A program made the position numbers and the translations under genes. From NCBI GenBank assembly GCA_029259595.1, contig JAJDEW010000115.1, positions 230,449 to 294,448 of the forward strand: DNA of 64,000 nt, written 5' to 3'. The stretch is from Planctomycetota bacterium (lineage in GTDB: Bacteria > Planctomycetota > UBA1135 > GCA-002686595). Below are positions 1 through 9,864 of the stretch, one piece after another. Below the pieces are notes generated by a model. It had not been told where the DNA came from. It did no database searches and was given only the letters and a program-made list of their open reading frames with translations. The stretch's first letter is position 1. Each line of letters opens with the position of its first letter.

Positions 1-866
1 TGCTCCGGTGCGGTTCCCGGGACCAGACAGTCGGGGAGGAGGTCGAAGGCTCGGACGGGGCTGCGAGCTTCGTCGGTCCTCAAGAGCAGTCGTTCGTCAC
101 CGAGGAACACGACCGGTGGCTTCCAGGCACCTGCAGCGGGCGGGGCGGGCAACGGAATCCGAACGATGCGCTCGAGCTGGAGAACCGGGACGTTTTCGAT
201 CGGGGTGCTTCGTGGCGTCGTTTCGAAGTACGCAAGCTCGCGGGTGGCGTCCACGGGGTGCAATGGGGAGAGCGAGCGGTCGTTTCCCGTGTGAAGATCG
301 AAGGCGAGCTGCCTGCGCTTGCCGTTCCCTCCGCGGAACTCGACCACGATCTGATCCGGCTTCGATTCCATCCGCCACCCGACGATGAAATCCCCGGGCA
401 AAAGGCCAGGAGCCAAAGCCCCTTGCCGCCGAACCCACGAGGCATCGCCGAGGGGCGTCAAGGCGGCCAGCACGAGCTCACGCCGCGGGCCGTCGCCCTT
501 CTGGAAGCCGTAGCCGAAGGCGTTGCCGTCATCGTTCAGCGTGACGAGGCGAAACGTAAACGGATGCTCGCGGCTCCAGAGCACCAGACCGTCGCGCTCG
601 AGGGTGTAGAGGGCTGGACCGGCTCCGTGGCGGTGAGAAGGATCTACGTGCAGGACCGAGGAACCGTCCGGCGACGGATAGGAGCGAGGCTGGAGAGGGA
701 GGACAGGCGGACCGGGCGAGTCGGCGAGTCCGGCGCAGAGGGCGAGCGCTGCGAGCATGCCGATCGCAGCGCAAGCGGTGTTCCAACCGAACGCAAGCTG
801 CCGAATCGGTCGTCTCCGTTCGGCGCTTCCGCGCCAGGGGGAAGGCGCGTGTCGTGGCCGGAACAC
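1..866 (-). CDS. Membrane-anchored or secreted protein of unknown function, 3'-truncated by the window edge
   Basis: An open minus-strand frame runs without a stop from about 866 to base 1, so the C-terminus lies outside the window. A GTG at 866 would give a basic N-terminus (SAERRRPIRQ) followed by a hydrophobic stretch ending MLAALALCAGLA, which looks like an uncleaved or type I signal sequence. An ATG at 758 lies inside that stretch and is the alternative start. The exported part reads as ordinary globular protein, for example ERDGLVLWSREHPFTFRLV and NDDGNAFGYGFQKGDGPRR. I recognise no family. It lies 240 bp downstream of the GNAT gene on the same strand. No good ribosome-binding site marks either start, so the start is uncertain. 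Confidence 0.6.
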   Translation of the reverse strand, partial: MFRPRHAPSPWRGSAERRRPIRQLAFGWNTACAAIGMLAALALCAGLADSPGPPVLPLQPRSYPSPDGSSVLHVDPSHRHGAGPALYTLERDGLVLWSREHPFTFRLVTLNDDGNAFGYGFQKGDGPRRELVLAALTPLGDASWVRRQGALAPGLLPGDFIVGWRMESKPDQIVVEFRGGNGKRRQLAFDLHTGNDRSLSPLHPVDATRELAYFETTPRSTPIENVPVLQLERIVRIPLPAPPAAGAWKPPVVFLGDERLLLRTDEARSPVRAFDLLPDCLVPGTAPE

Positions 867-1106
867 CTGTCGTCCAGGACGACGCCATGCGGGCCTGCGC
901 GGGGTTCGAGCGCCTTGCTTTGGACTGTCGCGCACCTCCGGCGAGCGGGGCACGGCGGGCGCCAGCAGGATCACGGGCGGCGTCTCGGTCGAGGTTCACC
1001 GACTGGAGCAACACCGTCGTGGCTTGCGGAGGTGAGCTCGACGGCCCGGACGATAATGGCAGTCGTCATCGCCCGCTGCGCCAGCGGGCGACGCCGCGGC
1101 GCGTGC

Positions 1107-1826
1107 TCAGTCGGCCTGCTCCGAGCGCTCGGTGCGGAACACGACGAGCTCGTCGACCGGCTCGAAGCCGAGGCCGGCGGCCAGCGCGCGCGAGGCCGCA
1201 TTCGTTTCGAAGGCACCCCAGATCGGCTCGCGGCCGAAGGCGCGCTCGCGGCGGATGAGTTCGCTGACCGCGCGGCGTGCGAGGCCGCGACGGCGGAACT
1301 CGGGGGCGGTGTCGATCGAGACGTCGAAGAGCGTTTCGGTGCGCCAGTAGGCGTAGGCGAAGCTCGCGGCGCCGCCGGCGACGAAGGCGGCGCAGACGTC
1401 GCCCTTGGTCCGAACGTCTTCCATTTCGGCGCGCAGGTCCGCCGGCAGGTGCGCGAGCGAATCCTCGGGCAGGAGCAGCCGGATGTTGGGGCCCGGGGCG
1501 GCGAGGGCGGTCGAGTCGGCCAGGCGGTAGAGCACGGCGCGTTCCGACTGGAAGTCGGGGAGCAGGGCCGCGACCGCTTCCTCGAGCTCGGGCAGGCACA
1601 CGAGCTCGGCGTCCGGACGGTCCGCGAGCGCTTCGCGCAGGAGCGCTTCGTCGGGGCGACCGATCACGACGACCAGCTTCCCCCCGGGGGCCTCGTTGCG
1701 CAGGATCCAACGCTCGGGGCCTCCGCGCAGGTCCGCGTGGTCCGAGAGCAACAGCGCCCGGGCCTCGAGCCAGCGAGGGATGTCGGGCAGCGTGCGAAGG
1801 AGTTCGGCTCGGGGTTCGTCAGGCAC
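1107..1826 (-). CDS. GNAT-family N-acetyltransferase
   Basis: A 239-residue protein whose C-terminal half carries the GNAT fold: a beta4-like segment ending in FDVSIDTAPEFRRRGLARRA, where R-R-x-G-L-A is the acetyl-CoA pyrophosphate-binding loop, followed by a helix and an ETNAASRALAAGLGFEPV segment typical of the last strand-helix pair. The N-terminal half resembles the divergent leading half of two-domain GNAT proteins that read a substrate carried by an enzyme or small molecule. The substrate cannot be predicted. The start is a GTG. The gene lies 35 nt downstream of dcd on the same strand and is probably cotranscribed with it. Confidence 0.8.
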   Translation of the reverse strand: MPDEPRAELLRTLPDIPRWLEARALLLSDHADLRGGPERWILRNEAPGGKLVVVIGRPDEALLREALADRPDAELVCLPELEEAVAALLPDFQSERAVLYRLADSTALAAPGPNIRLLLPEDSLAHLPADLRAEMEDVRTKGDVCAAFVAGGAASFAYAYWRTETLFDVSIDTAPEFRRRGLARRAVSELIRRERAFGREPIWGAFETNAASRALAAGLGFEPVDELVVFRTERSEQAD

Positions 1827-1861
1827 GGTCGAGGTCGTGGTTCGGTGCGTCGGGGAGCCGC

Positions 1862-3070
1862 TCAGGCCTGGCGGAACGGGCGCGCCAGCGTCAGGTCCTG
1901 GTCGCGGTAGGAAGGGCCGCTACGGCCGTGCCCGTAGAGATTTTCGGGCACGCTCTCGGTGCGGTAGAAGCGCAGGCGGAAGAAGACCTGTCCGTCCTCG
2001 ACGACGAAGGGCACGTCGTGCGCGCGCACCTCGAGCACGGCGGGCGTGCCCGGCAGGGCGCCCGCCGGCGGCGCGTCCGCGCTCCAGCCGAAGCCGTTGT
2101 CGAAGAAGCCGGCGTAGTTGTTGCGCAGCTCGCCGATCCCGACGTCGACCGGGAGCATCTCACCGGCGACGGTCGGCGGGATGCGGATGCGCTCCTTGCT
2201 GGCGAAGATGTAGAAGCGACCCGGGTCGAGAATGCAACGCCCGGGCCCGGTCGACGAGGCGTGCGCCGTCAGAGGTTCCCAGAAGTCGAGCGGCTCGTGC
2301 ACGCCGACGTCGGCGAACGCGAGCACGTCGGTGTTCAAGGCCGCGCGCCAGCCGTAGGGGTCGCGCCCCTCGAGACCGATGCGGAGCTCGACGCAACCTT
2401 CGGCGTCGACGCGCAGCTCGTCGGCGGCGAGCGGGCGGTTCCCGTCGAAGGTCAGCGGTGATGCGGCGTGCAAGGCGCGGACCTCGTCCGCGTCGAGGGC
2501 CGCGACCCCGCGCTGCAGGCGCAGCTGGGCGAGCCGGTCCCCGCGCCGGAGACGCACCGGAAAGGACAGCGGCGCCACCTCGAGCCAGAGACCGCCGCGG
2601 TAGCCCGGCGGAGCCTCGTCGAAGCGCGGGTGGCCGTCGACCAGCACGCGCGTGAAGAGATCGCAGCGGCCGGTCGAGCTGCGGGGATTGAAGCGCGCGT
2701 GGAGGTCGGGCGGAAGCTCGAGGGCTTCCTCGAGCGGGATGAGGTACACGAGCCCGCGTTCGAGCACGGCGCCCGCGCCTTCGAGGGAAACGGTCGAGGT
2801 CGAGAGACGGGCGAGGTGCTCGGCGACGGGTGTGCGCTCGGGCAAGAAGCCCGCCCGGATGCGGTGGGCCGTCGCGCCGAGACGCAGGTCGAGACTCGCC
2901 GGCTGAAGCTGGGCGGCGTCCGGCGGGTCGGCGCCCGGAGCGACCCGGATCGCCGTTCCGAACAAGGCCCCGAGCGAGGCATCGGTCAGAATCGAGCCGC
3001 GCTCGAGGTCACTCTTGCGACGCCGGGGTCCGGCCTGCCCCGTCGTCGGGTTGCTGGGCGCCTGATTCAT
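1862..3070 (-). CDS. dcd: 2'-deoxycytidine 5'-triphosphate deaminase, long two-domain type
   Basis: Predicted to deaminate dCTP to dUTP for thymidylate synthesis. At 402 residues it is about twice the usual length of Dcd and matches the long bacterial type, in which two dUTPase/Dcd-like beta domains are fused. The N-terminal domain has [10 protein letters not shown] and the [16 protein letters not shown] nucleotide-binding/catalytic segment (conserved R-S-S). The C-terminal half repeats the fold with [14 protein letters not shown] and a second aromatic C-terminal segment ([10 protein letters not shown]). The ATG at 3070 was chosen because the upstream in-frame extension looks like non-protein spacer. 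The gene is divergent from sucC across a 199-bp shared regulatory gap. Confidence 0.85.
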   Translation of the reverse strand: MNQAPSNPTTGQAGPRRRKSDLERGSILTDASLGALFGTAIRVAPGADPPDAAQLQPASLDLRLGATAHRIRAGFLPERTPVAEHLARLSTSTVSLEGAGAVLERGLVYLIPLEEALELPPDLHARFNPRSSTGRCDLFTRVLVDGHPRFDEAPPGYRGGLWLEVAPLSFPVRLRRGDRLAQLRLQRGVAALDADEVRALHAASPLTFDGNRPLAADELRVDAEGCVELRIGLEGRDPYGWRAALNTDVLAFADVGVHEPLDFWEPLTAHASSTGPGRCILDPGRFYIFASKERIRIPPTVAGEMLPVDVGIGELRNNYAGFFDNGFGWSADAPPAGALPGTPAVLEVRAHDVPFVVEDGQVFFRLRFYRTESVPENLYGHGRSGPSYRDQDLTLARPFRQA

Positions 3071-3160
3071 GCCCGCATGGTGCCGCACCGGATCGTGAGG
3101 GCAAGCCCCACACGTCGGCTCGGCCTCCTCCCCGGCCTTTTCCGCGCAGGGGAGCGCCGC

Positions 3161-3166
3161 TACACT
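3161..3166 (+). promoter_or_regulatory. Possible -10 element (TACACT) upstream of sucC
   Basis: TACACT lies about 100 nt before the sucC ATG in the divergent dcd-sucC gap. The matching -35 position (3138-3143, TTTTCC) is weak. The same type of hexamer recurs before several other genes in the window. Confidence 0.3.
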
Positions 3167-3269
3167 CCCTGCCCCGAAAGGGGCCCGTTTCCCCGAGCAA
3201 CGGCTTCGGCAGGGCAACGGCCTCGGCAGCTCCGTTTTCCGCCCGCGGCGGACCCACGCCCCCATCCGC

Positions 3270-4433
<1,164 letters not shown>

Positions 4434-4477
4434 TCCCACGAAGTACCCGGAAACTTCGAAGAGCAAGGAAAGCCGCC

Positions 4478-5371
4478 ATGAGCGTTTGGGTCGATTCGAA
4501 CACGAAGGTCATCTGCCAGGGATTCACCGGCAAGACGGGCACGTTCCACTCCGAGCAGGCGATCGCCTACGGAACGAAGATGGTCGGCGGGGTGACGCCG
4601 AAGAAGGGCGGGCAGAAGCACCTCGGACTGCCCGTGTTCGATACGGTCGCCCAGGCGCGTGAAGCGACCGGTGCCAACGCGACCGTGATCTACGTCCCGC
4701 CGAAGTTCGCGGCCGCCGCGATCCTCGAGGCGGTCGACGCCGGCATCGAGCTGATCACGACGATCACCGAGGGCATTCCGGTGCTCGACATGGCCCGTGT
4801 GATGGAGCGCGTGCGCGCCTCGGGCTCGCGCCTGATCGGCCCGAACTGCCCCGGCATCATCACGCCCGACGAGTGCAAGATCGGCATCATGCCCGGCTAC
4901 ATCCACAAGGCCGGCCGGATCGGCGTCGTCTCGCGTTCGGGTACGCTCACGTACGAGGCGGTCTGGCAGCTGACGAGCCGCGGCATCGGGCAATCGACGT
5001 GCATCGGCATCGGCGGCGACCCGATCAACGGCACGAACTTCATCGACTGTCTCGAAGCCTTCAACGACGATCCCGACACGGACGGGATGGTCATGATCGG
5101 TGAGATCGGCGGCACGGCCGAGGAGCAGGCGGCCGAGTTCATCCAGTCCGACGTGAAGAAGCCGGTGGTCGGCTTCATCGCCGGGGTGACGGCCCCGCCG
5201 GGCCGTCGGATGGGCCACGCGGGCGCGATCATCTCGGGCGGCAAGGGCACCGCGGCGGACAAGATCGCGGCCCTCGAACGGGCCGGCGTGGCCGTGACCC
5301 AGAGTCCGGCGACGATCGGCGAGACCATGGAGACCGCCCTGCGCGAGGCCGGTCTTCTGGCCGGGGCCTGA
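4478..5371 (+). CDS. sucD: Succinyl-CoA ligase alpha subunit
   Basis: Alpha subunit of succinyl-CoA synthetase: it binds CoA and carries the phosphohistidine intermediate. The 297-residue length is standard. The CoA-binding Rossmann domain shows [15 protein letters not shown]; a GIITP loop follows; the catalytic histidine is His247 in [10 protein letters not shown]. An AAGGAA ribosome-binding site at 4465-4470 supports the ATG at 4478. The frame is open far upstream of this point, but that part is the out-of-frame shadow of sucC and spacer. A sucCD pair is the usual arrangement. Confidence 0.97.
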   Translation: MSVWVDSNTKVICQGFTGKTGTFHSEQAIAYGTKMVGGVTPKKGGQKHLGLPVFDTVAQAREATGANATVIYVPPKFAAAAILEAVDAGIELITTITEGIPVLDMARVMERVRASGSRLIGPNCPGIITPDECKIGIMPGYIHKAGRIGVVSRSGTLTYEAVWQLTSRGIGQSTCIGIGGDPINGTNFIDCLEAFNDDPDTDGMVMIGEIGGTAEEQAAEFIQSDVKKPVVGFIAGVTAPPGRRMGHAGAIISGGKGTAADKIAALERAGVAVTQSPATIGETMETALREAGLLAGA

Positions 5372-5723
5372 GCGAAGGGCTCGCGGCGAGGACCGTCTCG
5401 TCGCCCGGTCCCCGGCCCGCATCCACCCCGGTCGCGCGGGAGCGCGGGCAGATCCGGCCGCCGAGCTCGCTCCCGAGTGCAGCCTCCCGCTTGCAGTCGA
5501 GCGCGGGGCGGACGGGCCCGGATCGTGGTCCGCCCGCAGGAGAAGGGACCGCAAGGATGGCGCGAAAGCGCGGCAAGTTTGTGGCGGTGCGGCCTGGAAT
5601 CCCGCGCGGGGCTGTTTCCGCGCTCCGCGCGACCTATCCTCGTGGCGCTTGTCCCAAGTGCGGGCGAGCTGCGTACGGGGCCCCAAGCCAGGGGGCCTGG
5701 TCGTCGCACTGCGCCCCTTTTCC
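5372..5723 (+). other. 352-bp spacer between sucCD and the redox/aminolipid operon
   Basis: I see no convincing gene here. Open frames on both strands have low-complexity Arg/Pro/Ser-rich translations typical of high-G+C shadows. A short GGACCG...CGGTCC inverted repeat (about 5391-5412) follows sucD and could be part of a terminator. The promoter of the downstream ten-gene operon must lie in this spacer, but no clear -35/-10 pair stands out. Confidence 0.5.
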
Positions 5724-5996
5724 ATGCAAGTCGCCACCGTCCTCGTTCGCGCCCTGGAGATTTACGCCCTCCTCGGACTCCTGTTCGCGTTGCCCTTCGC
5801 GCTGCGTTGGGTCGCGCGGGTCGATCCCGTCGCGGCGACGGGAACGCTCGGCTTTCGGCTGCTCGTGATCCCCGGCGCCGCCCTGTTCTGGCCGCTGTTG
5901 CTGCGACGCGTCCTCGCCGGAGGTGGACGACCCTCCGCTGGGCCCGCTCCGCACGGGCGCTACGGCGACGGGACCCCGCCCGGGGAGGTGCGATGA
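5724..5996 (+). CDS. Small membrane protein with two hydrophobic segments, first gene of the ten-gene operon
   Basis: A 90-residue protein with two hydrophobic stretches: residues about 5-25 (VLVRALEIYALLGLLFALPF) and about 42-60 (FRLLVIPGAALFWPLLL). A short polar Gly/Pro-rich tail follows. Helix 1 is followed by ALRWVARVDP and helix 2 by RRVLAGGG, so the positive-inside rule suggests a hairpin with both ends cytoplasmic or a re-entrant pair. I do not recognise a family. Its stop codon overlaps the next start (ATGA), so it is probably translated together with the Rieske membrane protein and may be a small subunit of that complex. Confidence 0.65.
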   Translation: MQVATVLVRALEIYALLGLLFALPFALRWVARVDPVAATGTLGFRLLVIPGAALFWPLLLRRVLAGGGRPSAGPAPHGRYGDGTPPGEVR

Positions 5997-6439
5997 TCCA
6001 GCGCTTGCGTCAGCGGCACCGTTCCACGTTTGCGGTGCTCGCGCTCGCCCTGCCCGTCGGCTTCGGTGCGGCGCTCGTCGTGCGCCCGGAACCGATCGGA
6101 GCCGGGACGCTGCCGCCCGAACTCTTGCCCGCGGGCCACCTCGACGCCGTGGCACCGCCGGCGCACGGCGTTCGCATCGACGCGGGGGCTTCAGGAGTTC
6201 GCGTGGCGGTCGCGCACGACTTCCGCGTCCCGAAGGCCCAGCTGTACTGGAGTGCGACTTCGGTCGCGGCGGGCGGCGCGTTGCCGACCGACGCGATCTG
6301 GATCGCGAGCTTGCGACCGGGGCTGGTCCGGAGCGTGGCTTCGCTGCCCGGTGCGGACGGCGTCGGCTTGATCTACAGCCTCGCGCACGGCGAGGTGGCG
6401 GCGACCGTCACGATTCGAAGCGAAGGGGCTGGCCGATGA
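5993..6439 (+). CDS. Single-pass membrane-anchored periplasmic protein, unknown family
   Basis: A 148-residue protein with a basic N-terminus (MIQRLRQRHR), one hydrophobic helix (residues about 12-29, TFAVLALALPVGFGAALV) and a predicted extracytoplasmic beta-rich domain. The C-terminal half (RVPKAQLYWSATSVAAGGALPTD..., GLIYSLAHGEVAATVTI) alternates hydrophobic and polar residues. No cofactor-binding cysteine or histidine motif is visible. The start codon overlaps the preceding stop and its own stop overlaps the next start, both as ATGA. By context it is likely an accessory subunit of the Rieske/ferric-reductase-like complex; this is an inference only. Confidence 0.65.
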   Translation: MIQRLRQRHRSTFAVLALALPVGFGAALVVRPEPIGAGTLPPELLPAGHLDAVAPPAHGVRIDAGASGVRVAVAHDFRVPKAQLYWSATSVAAGGALPTDAIWIASLRPGLVRSVASLPGADGVGLIYSLAHGEVAATVTIRSEGAGR

Positions 6440-7485
6440 GCGTCTCCTACCAGGCCGTGGGCTGGAATCGACAGAAGAAGCTCGTCGATCGCTGGTTGCT
6501 CCTCGGTGTGGCGCTCTTCATTGGAGCCTTCGTGGGAGTCGGTGCGGGGGTCAACCCCGAGGCCACGGCCGAGACGCACGTCATCCGCGCGAGCGGAGCC
6601 GCAGCGATCGTGCTCCTGCACGTGATTCTGTGCATCGGTCCGCTCGCGCGTCTCGACCGGCGCTTCCTGCCGCTCCTCTACAACCGCCGTCACCTGGGCG
6701 TCACGATGTTCCTCCTGGCGCTCGTGCACGGAGCCTTCTCGCTCGTGCAATTCCACGCGCTCGGTGACACGGATCCGCTCGTGAGCCTGTTCACGGCCAA
6801 CTCGCGCTACGACAGTCTGGCGTGGTTTCCCTTCCAGCCGCTCGGCTTCGCGGCCCTCGCGATCCTGTTCCTGATGGCTGCGACGAGCCACGACTTCTGG
6901 CTCGCGAACCTGACGCCGCCGGTCTGGAAGGCCCTGCACATGCTGGTCTACCTGGCCTGGGCGCTGGCCGTGATGCACGTCGCGTTGGGGGCCTTGCAGG
7001 CCGAGACGCATCCGGCCTTCGCGGCGCTGGTCGGGGCGGGAGTCGTTGTCGTGCTGGCCCTGCACCTCGCCGCCGGCAACGCCGAGCGCGAGCTCGATCG
7101 GCCGACCGACGAGCACGGAGCGGAGGACGGTTTCGTCGACGCCTGCGCGGTCGCCGACGTTCCGCCAGAGCGCGCTCGAGTCGTGAACCTGGGAGGAGAA
7201 CGCGTCGCCATCTTCCGCCATGGCGAGACGCTCTCGGCCGTGTCCAACGTGTGCCAGCACCAGAACGGACCGTTGGGGGAGGGACGCATCATCGACGGCT
7301 GCATCACCTGCCCTTGGCACGGTTACCAGTACGACCCTGCGACGGGCTGCTCTCCGCCGCCCTTCGAGGAGAAGATCGCGACCTTCCCGCTGCGGATCGA
7401 CAACGGACGCGTCTTCGTGCGCGCCTGGCCGGAAGCGCGCGGGACGCGGATCGAACCCGCACTGGTTCCCGGGAGGGCGAATTGA
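6436..7485 (+). CDS. Ferric-reductase-like transmembrane protein fused to a C-terminal Rieske [2Fe-2S] domain
   Basis: Predicted membrane electron-transfer protein, 349 residues. Residues about 20-215 form roughly six transmembrane helices containing several histidines (His62, His98, His107, His168, His181, His210), as in the haem-binding ferric reductase-like/MsrQ-type membrane domain. Residues about 230-335 are a Rieske domain with ligands Cys273-x-His275 and Cys292-x2-His295 (CQH...CPWH) and the aromatic Pro loop after the second pair. The fold implies electrons pass between the haems and the [2Fe-2S] centre. The partner and direction are unknown. The Rieske type (CPWHGYQYDPATG) is closest to dioxygenase/NirD-like ferredoxin modules, not the bc1 type. 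Confidence 0.85.
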   Translation: MSVSYQAVGWNRQKKLVDRWLLLGVALFIGAFVGVGAGVNPEATAETHVIRASGAAAIVLLHVILCIGPLARLDRRFLPLLYNRRHLGVTMFLLALVHGAFSLVQFHALGDTDPLVSLFTANSRYDSLAWFPFQPLGFAALAILFLMAATSHDFWLANLTPPVWKALHMLVYLAWALAVMHVALGALQAETHPAFAALVGAGVVVVLALHLAAGNAERELDRPTDEHGAEDGFVDACAVADVPPERARVVNLGGERVAIFRHGETLSAVSNVCQHQNGPLGEGRIIDGCITCPWHGYQYDPATGCSPPPFEEKIATFPLRIDNGRVFVRAWPEARGTRIEPALVPGRAN

Positions 7486-8261
7486 CGCCGTCCGAGCCGG
7501 ACTTCTACATCGGCTGGGCCGAGCGCGCGCCGGTCACGCTGGCCGGCTTCGTCCGCCGTCGCGTCGCGTGCTTGCTCCTGGCGAGCGCCGCTCTGGCGGT
7601 GACGCTCGCACTCGTTCACCGTGAACTGCCCATCGCCACGTTCGAGTACGGCGTCGTGCGCTCCTTCGAAGGGCGGCTCGACGCGCGGCCCGTTCCGCGC
7701 CTGTGGGTCGAGCGCCTCCGGGAGAACGGAACGAGCGGAGCGAACGGACCAGAATCCGGGGCGAGCCTCCTCCTGGGAGTCTTCGGGAAGCACGGAGCGG
7801 CCGAGCTCGTGGGCGACCTCGACGGACACCGCGTGCGCCTGCAGGGATCGCTGGCCTATCGCGCGGGGCAGACCACGCTGGAGGTGGCGGACGCTTCGAT
7901 CGAGGATCTCGGCCCGGGGCCTGCGAGCGCTCCGCCGCGGATGCCCCTGGGATCCCGAACCCTGGTGGGAGAAATCGTCGACAGCAAGTGCTGGATGGGG
8001 GTGATGAATCCGGGCAATCTGAAGCCGCACCGCGCCTGTGCTGCGCGCTGCATCTCGGGGGGCATCCCGCCGGTTCTTTGCGTTCGCGGGGACAACGGAG
8101 CCGCCTACCTGTTGCTCGTCGGTGCGGACGGGCGCTCCATCGGTTCCGAGCTGCTCGACGTCATCGCCGAATCGGTCGAAGTCACGGGCGAGGTCGAGCG
8201 CGACGGGGATCTTCTGGTGTTGCGTTGTGAGCCGGCCAACGTCCGGCGGTTGTCCCGATGA
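7482..8261 (+). CDS. Membrane-anchored protein with a conserved four-cysteine C-terminal domain
   Basis: A 259-residue protein. The start is a TTG at 7482 overlapping the previous stop (TTGA), preceded by a GGAGGGCGA-type ribosome-binding site. One transmembrane helix lies at residues about 28-45 (VACLLLASAALAVTLALV). A variable middle domain follows. The C-terminal part contains Cys170 in EIVDSKCWMG, His183, Cys186-x3-Cys190 (HRACAARC) and Cys200 after an SGGIPPVL stretch. From memory, this Cys pattern with GGIPP recurs in uncharacterised proteins beside Rieske/cytochrome b-like membrane proteins in several phyla. It may bind metal or carry disulfides; the function is not known. It is translationally coupled on both sides. 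Confidence 0.7.
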   Translation: MTPSEPDFYIGWAERAPVTLAGFVRRRVACLLLASAALAVTLALVHRELPIATFEYGVVRSFEGRLDARPVPRLWVERLRENGTSGANGPESGASLLLGVFGKHGAAELVGDLDGHRVRLQGSLAYRAGQTTLEVADASIEDLGPGPASAPPRMPLGSRTLVGEIVDSKCWMGVMNPGNLKPHRACAARCISGGIPPVLCVRGDNGAAYLLLVGADGRSIGSELLDVIAESVEVTGEVERDGDLLVLRCEPANVRRLSR

Positions 8262-9076
8262 AGCTGTTCCCCTTCCTTCGCCCCGATCAGGCTGCGCCGG
8301 TCGCTCGGGACGTGAACGTGGCGCTGCCCGCCTTCGACGAAGGCCGCTACCGTGTCCACTTCGCCGCGGAGGAGCACGAGCTTCATGCGGCGCAGCGCCT
8401 GCGCTTCGAGGTCTTCAATGTCGAGCTGCAGGAAGGCCTCGCCGGTTCGTGGGAGAACGGGCGCGACGAGGATCGCTTCGATGCAGCCTGCGACCACCTG
8501 CTGGTCAGCGAGCGGTCGACCGGACGGGTGGTCGGCACGTACCGCATGCAGAGCGCCCAGATGGCCGCCGCGCGTGAGGGTTGGTACTGCGACGAGGAGT
8601 TTCACCTGGACGAGCTCGCGGCCGACGTGCGCGCCGCGTCGGTCGAGCTGGGGCGGGCCTGCATCGCTGCGGATTCGCGCAACGGCACGGTGCTGTACGC
8701 ACTTTGGCGAGGCCTGGCGGCCTACGCGGAGCACCGCGGCAAGCGCTATTTCTTCGGGTGCTGCTCGCTGACCTCCCAGGACACGAGCGAGGCCTGGCAC
8801 GTCCAGCGCTACCTCGAGGCCGGCGGTCACATGCTGCCCGGCGAGCCGGTGCGGGCGCGTGACTCGCACGCCTGTCCGCGACCGGAGGAGGGAGATCGGC
8901 GCGTCGCCAGCGGCGTGCCGACGCTTTTCCGCACCTATCTGCGCTTCGGCGCCAAGGTCTGCAGCTTTCCGGCCATCGACCGTTCGTTTCGCACGATCGA
9001 CTACCTCGTGTTGCTCGATCGCGAGCGCCTGACAGTGCGCGTGCGCGACCTGTTCTTCGGTGGTAGCGGTCGTTGA
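8258..9076 (+). CDS. olsB: OlsB-like amino-acid N-acyltransferase (GNAT, hemolysin-like family)
   Basis: Predicted to transfer a 3-hydroxyacyl group from acyl-ACP to the alpha-amino group of ornithine or another amino acid, the first step of ornithine or other aminolipid synthesis. The 272-residue protein shows the family's layout: an N-terminal RYRVHFAAEEHELHAAQRLRFEVF stretch, CDHLLVSERSTGRVVGTYRM, ELGRACIAADSRNGTVLYALWRG (acyl-donor site), and a C-terminal GVPTLFRTYLRFGAKVCS. The neighbouring plsC-like gene fits the classical olsBA pairing. Homologues acylate glycine, glutamine or lysine in other phyla, so the amino-acid substrate is open. The start overlaps the preceding stop as ATGA. Confidence 0.82.
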   Translation: MKLFPFLRPDQAAPVARDVNVALPAFDEGRYRVHFAAEEHELHAAQRLRFEVFNVELQEGLAGSWENGRDEDRFDAACDHLLVSERSTGRVVGTYRMQSAQMAAAREGWYCDEEFHLDELAADVRAASVELGRACIAADSRNGTVLYALWRGLAAYAEHRGKRYFFGCCSLTSQDTSEAWHVQRYLEAGGHMLPGEPVRARDSHACPRPEEGDRRVASGVPTLFRTYLRFGAKVCSFPAIDRSFRTIDYLVLLDRERLTVRVRDLFFGGSGR

Positions 9077-9864
9077 AGGCCACGGTGCGCATGCTCGTGC
9101 GCGGCACGACCTTCTTGGCCTGGACCTTCCTCTGCGAGCTGGTCTTCCTGCTGGGTTTCCTGCCGGCACGGGCGCTGGGTGGCGCCGAAGCCTGGCGGTG
9201 CGCCTTGTTCCGGGGCTGGGCGCGTCCCGCGGGACGGCTCCTCGGAATGCGAATCGAGGTCCGGGGCCGAGCGCCCCAACCGCCCTACCTGCTCGTGTCG
9301 AATCACCTCTCGTACGTCGACATCATCCTGCTGGCAGGCGAGACCTCGAGCGTCTTCGTCTCGAAGGCCGAGATCGCCCACTGGCCGCTCGTCGGTTGGT
9401 TGGCCCGCACGATGGGGACGCTCTTTCTCGATCGCGGCAAGAAGCGTGAAGTGGCGCGCATCGGGACGGAGATCGCGCAATGTTTCGAGCGCGGCCAAGG
9501 TGTGTGTCTCTTCCCCGAAGGGACCAGCTCGGGCGGTGCGGACGTGCTTCCGTTCCGCTCCTCGTTGCTCGAGCCAGCGGTCCGCGGTCAATGGCCGGTC
9601 TGGACGGCCACACTGTCCTACCGCACCGAAGCGGGGAGTCCGCCCGCACACGAGCGCGTCGCCTGGTGGCGCGACATGCCCTTTCTGCCGCACTTCCTGG
9701 GACTCCTCCGCCTCGATGGTTTCGATGCGCGTGTGGTGTTCGGCGAAGCCCCGCACTCGGGGTGCGATCGCAAGGACCTGGCGGGCAGGTTGCACGCCGC
9801 CGTGTCCTCGAACTTCAAACCGATGATGGAATCGACGGATCCATGTCTCAGTCTCCGAGCCTGA
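9073..9864 (+). CDS. olsA: PlsC/OlsA-like lyso-lipid O-acyltransferase
   Basis: A 1-acyl-sn-glycerol-3-phosphate acyltransferase family member, 263 residues. It has an N-terminal membrane helix (FLAWTFLCELVFLLGFLPA), the catalytic NHLSYVD motif (H-x4-D), and the FPEGTSSGG acceptor/phosphate-binding motif. Paired with the OlsB-like gene it most probably adds the second fatty acid to the lyso-aminolipid. A general AGPAT role is the alternative. The start is a TTG overlapping the upstream stop (TTGA); an ATG at 9091 is possible but would lose the coupling. Confidence 0.85.
   Translation: MKATVRMLVRGTTFLAWTFLCELVFLLGFLPARALGGAEAWRCALFRGWARPAGRLLGMRIEVRGRAPQPPYLLVSNHLSYVDIILLAGETSSVFVSKAEIAHWPLVGWLARTMGTLFLDRGKKREVARIGTEIAQCFERGQGVCLFPEGTSSGGADVLPFRSSLLEPAVRGQWPVWTATLSYRTEAGSPPAHERVAWWRDMPFLPHFLGLLRLDGFDARVVFGEAPHSGCDRKDLAGRLHAAVSSNFKPMMESTDPCLSLRA

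Noticed and set aside
258..1910. 550-residue open frame on the plus strand
   Set aside because: Its translation is Arg/Gly-rich and family-free. It lies opposite the truncated membrane-protein frame and the GNAT gene, whose minus-strand frames read as real proteins.
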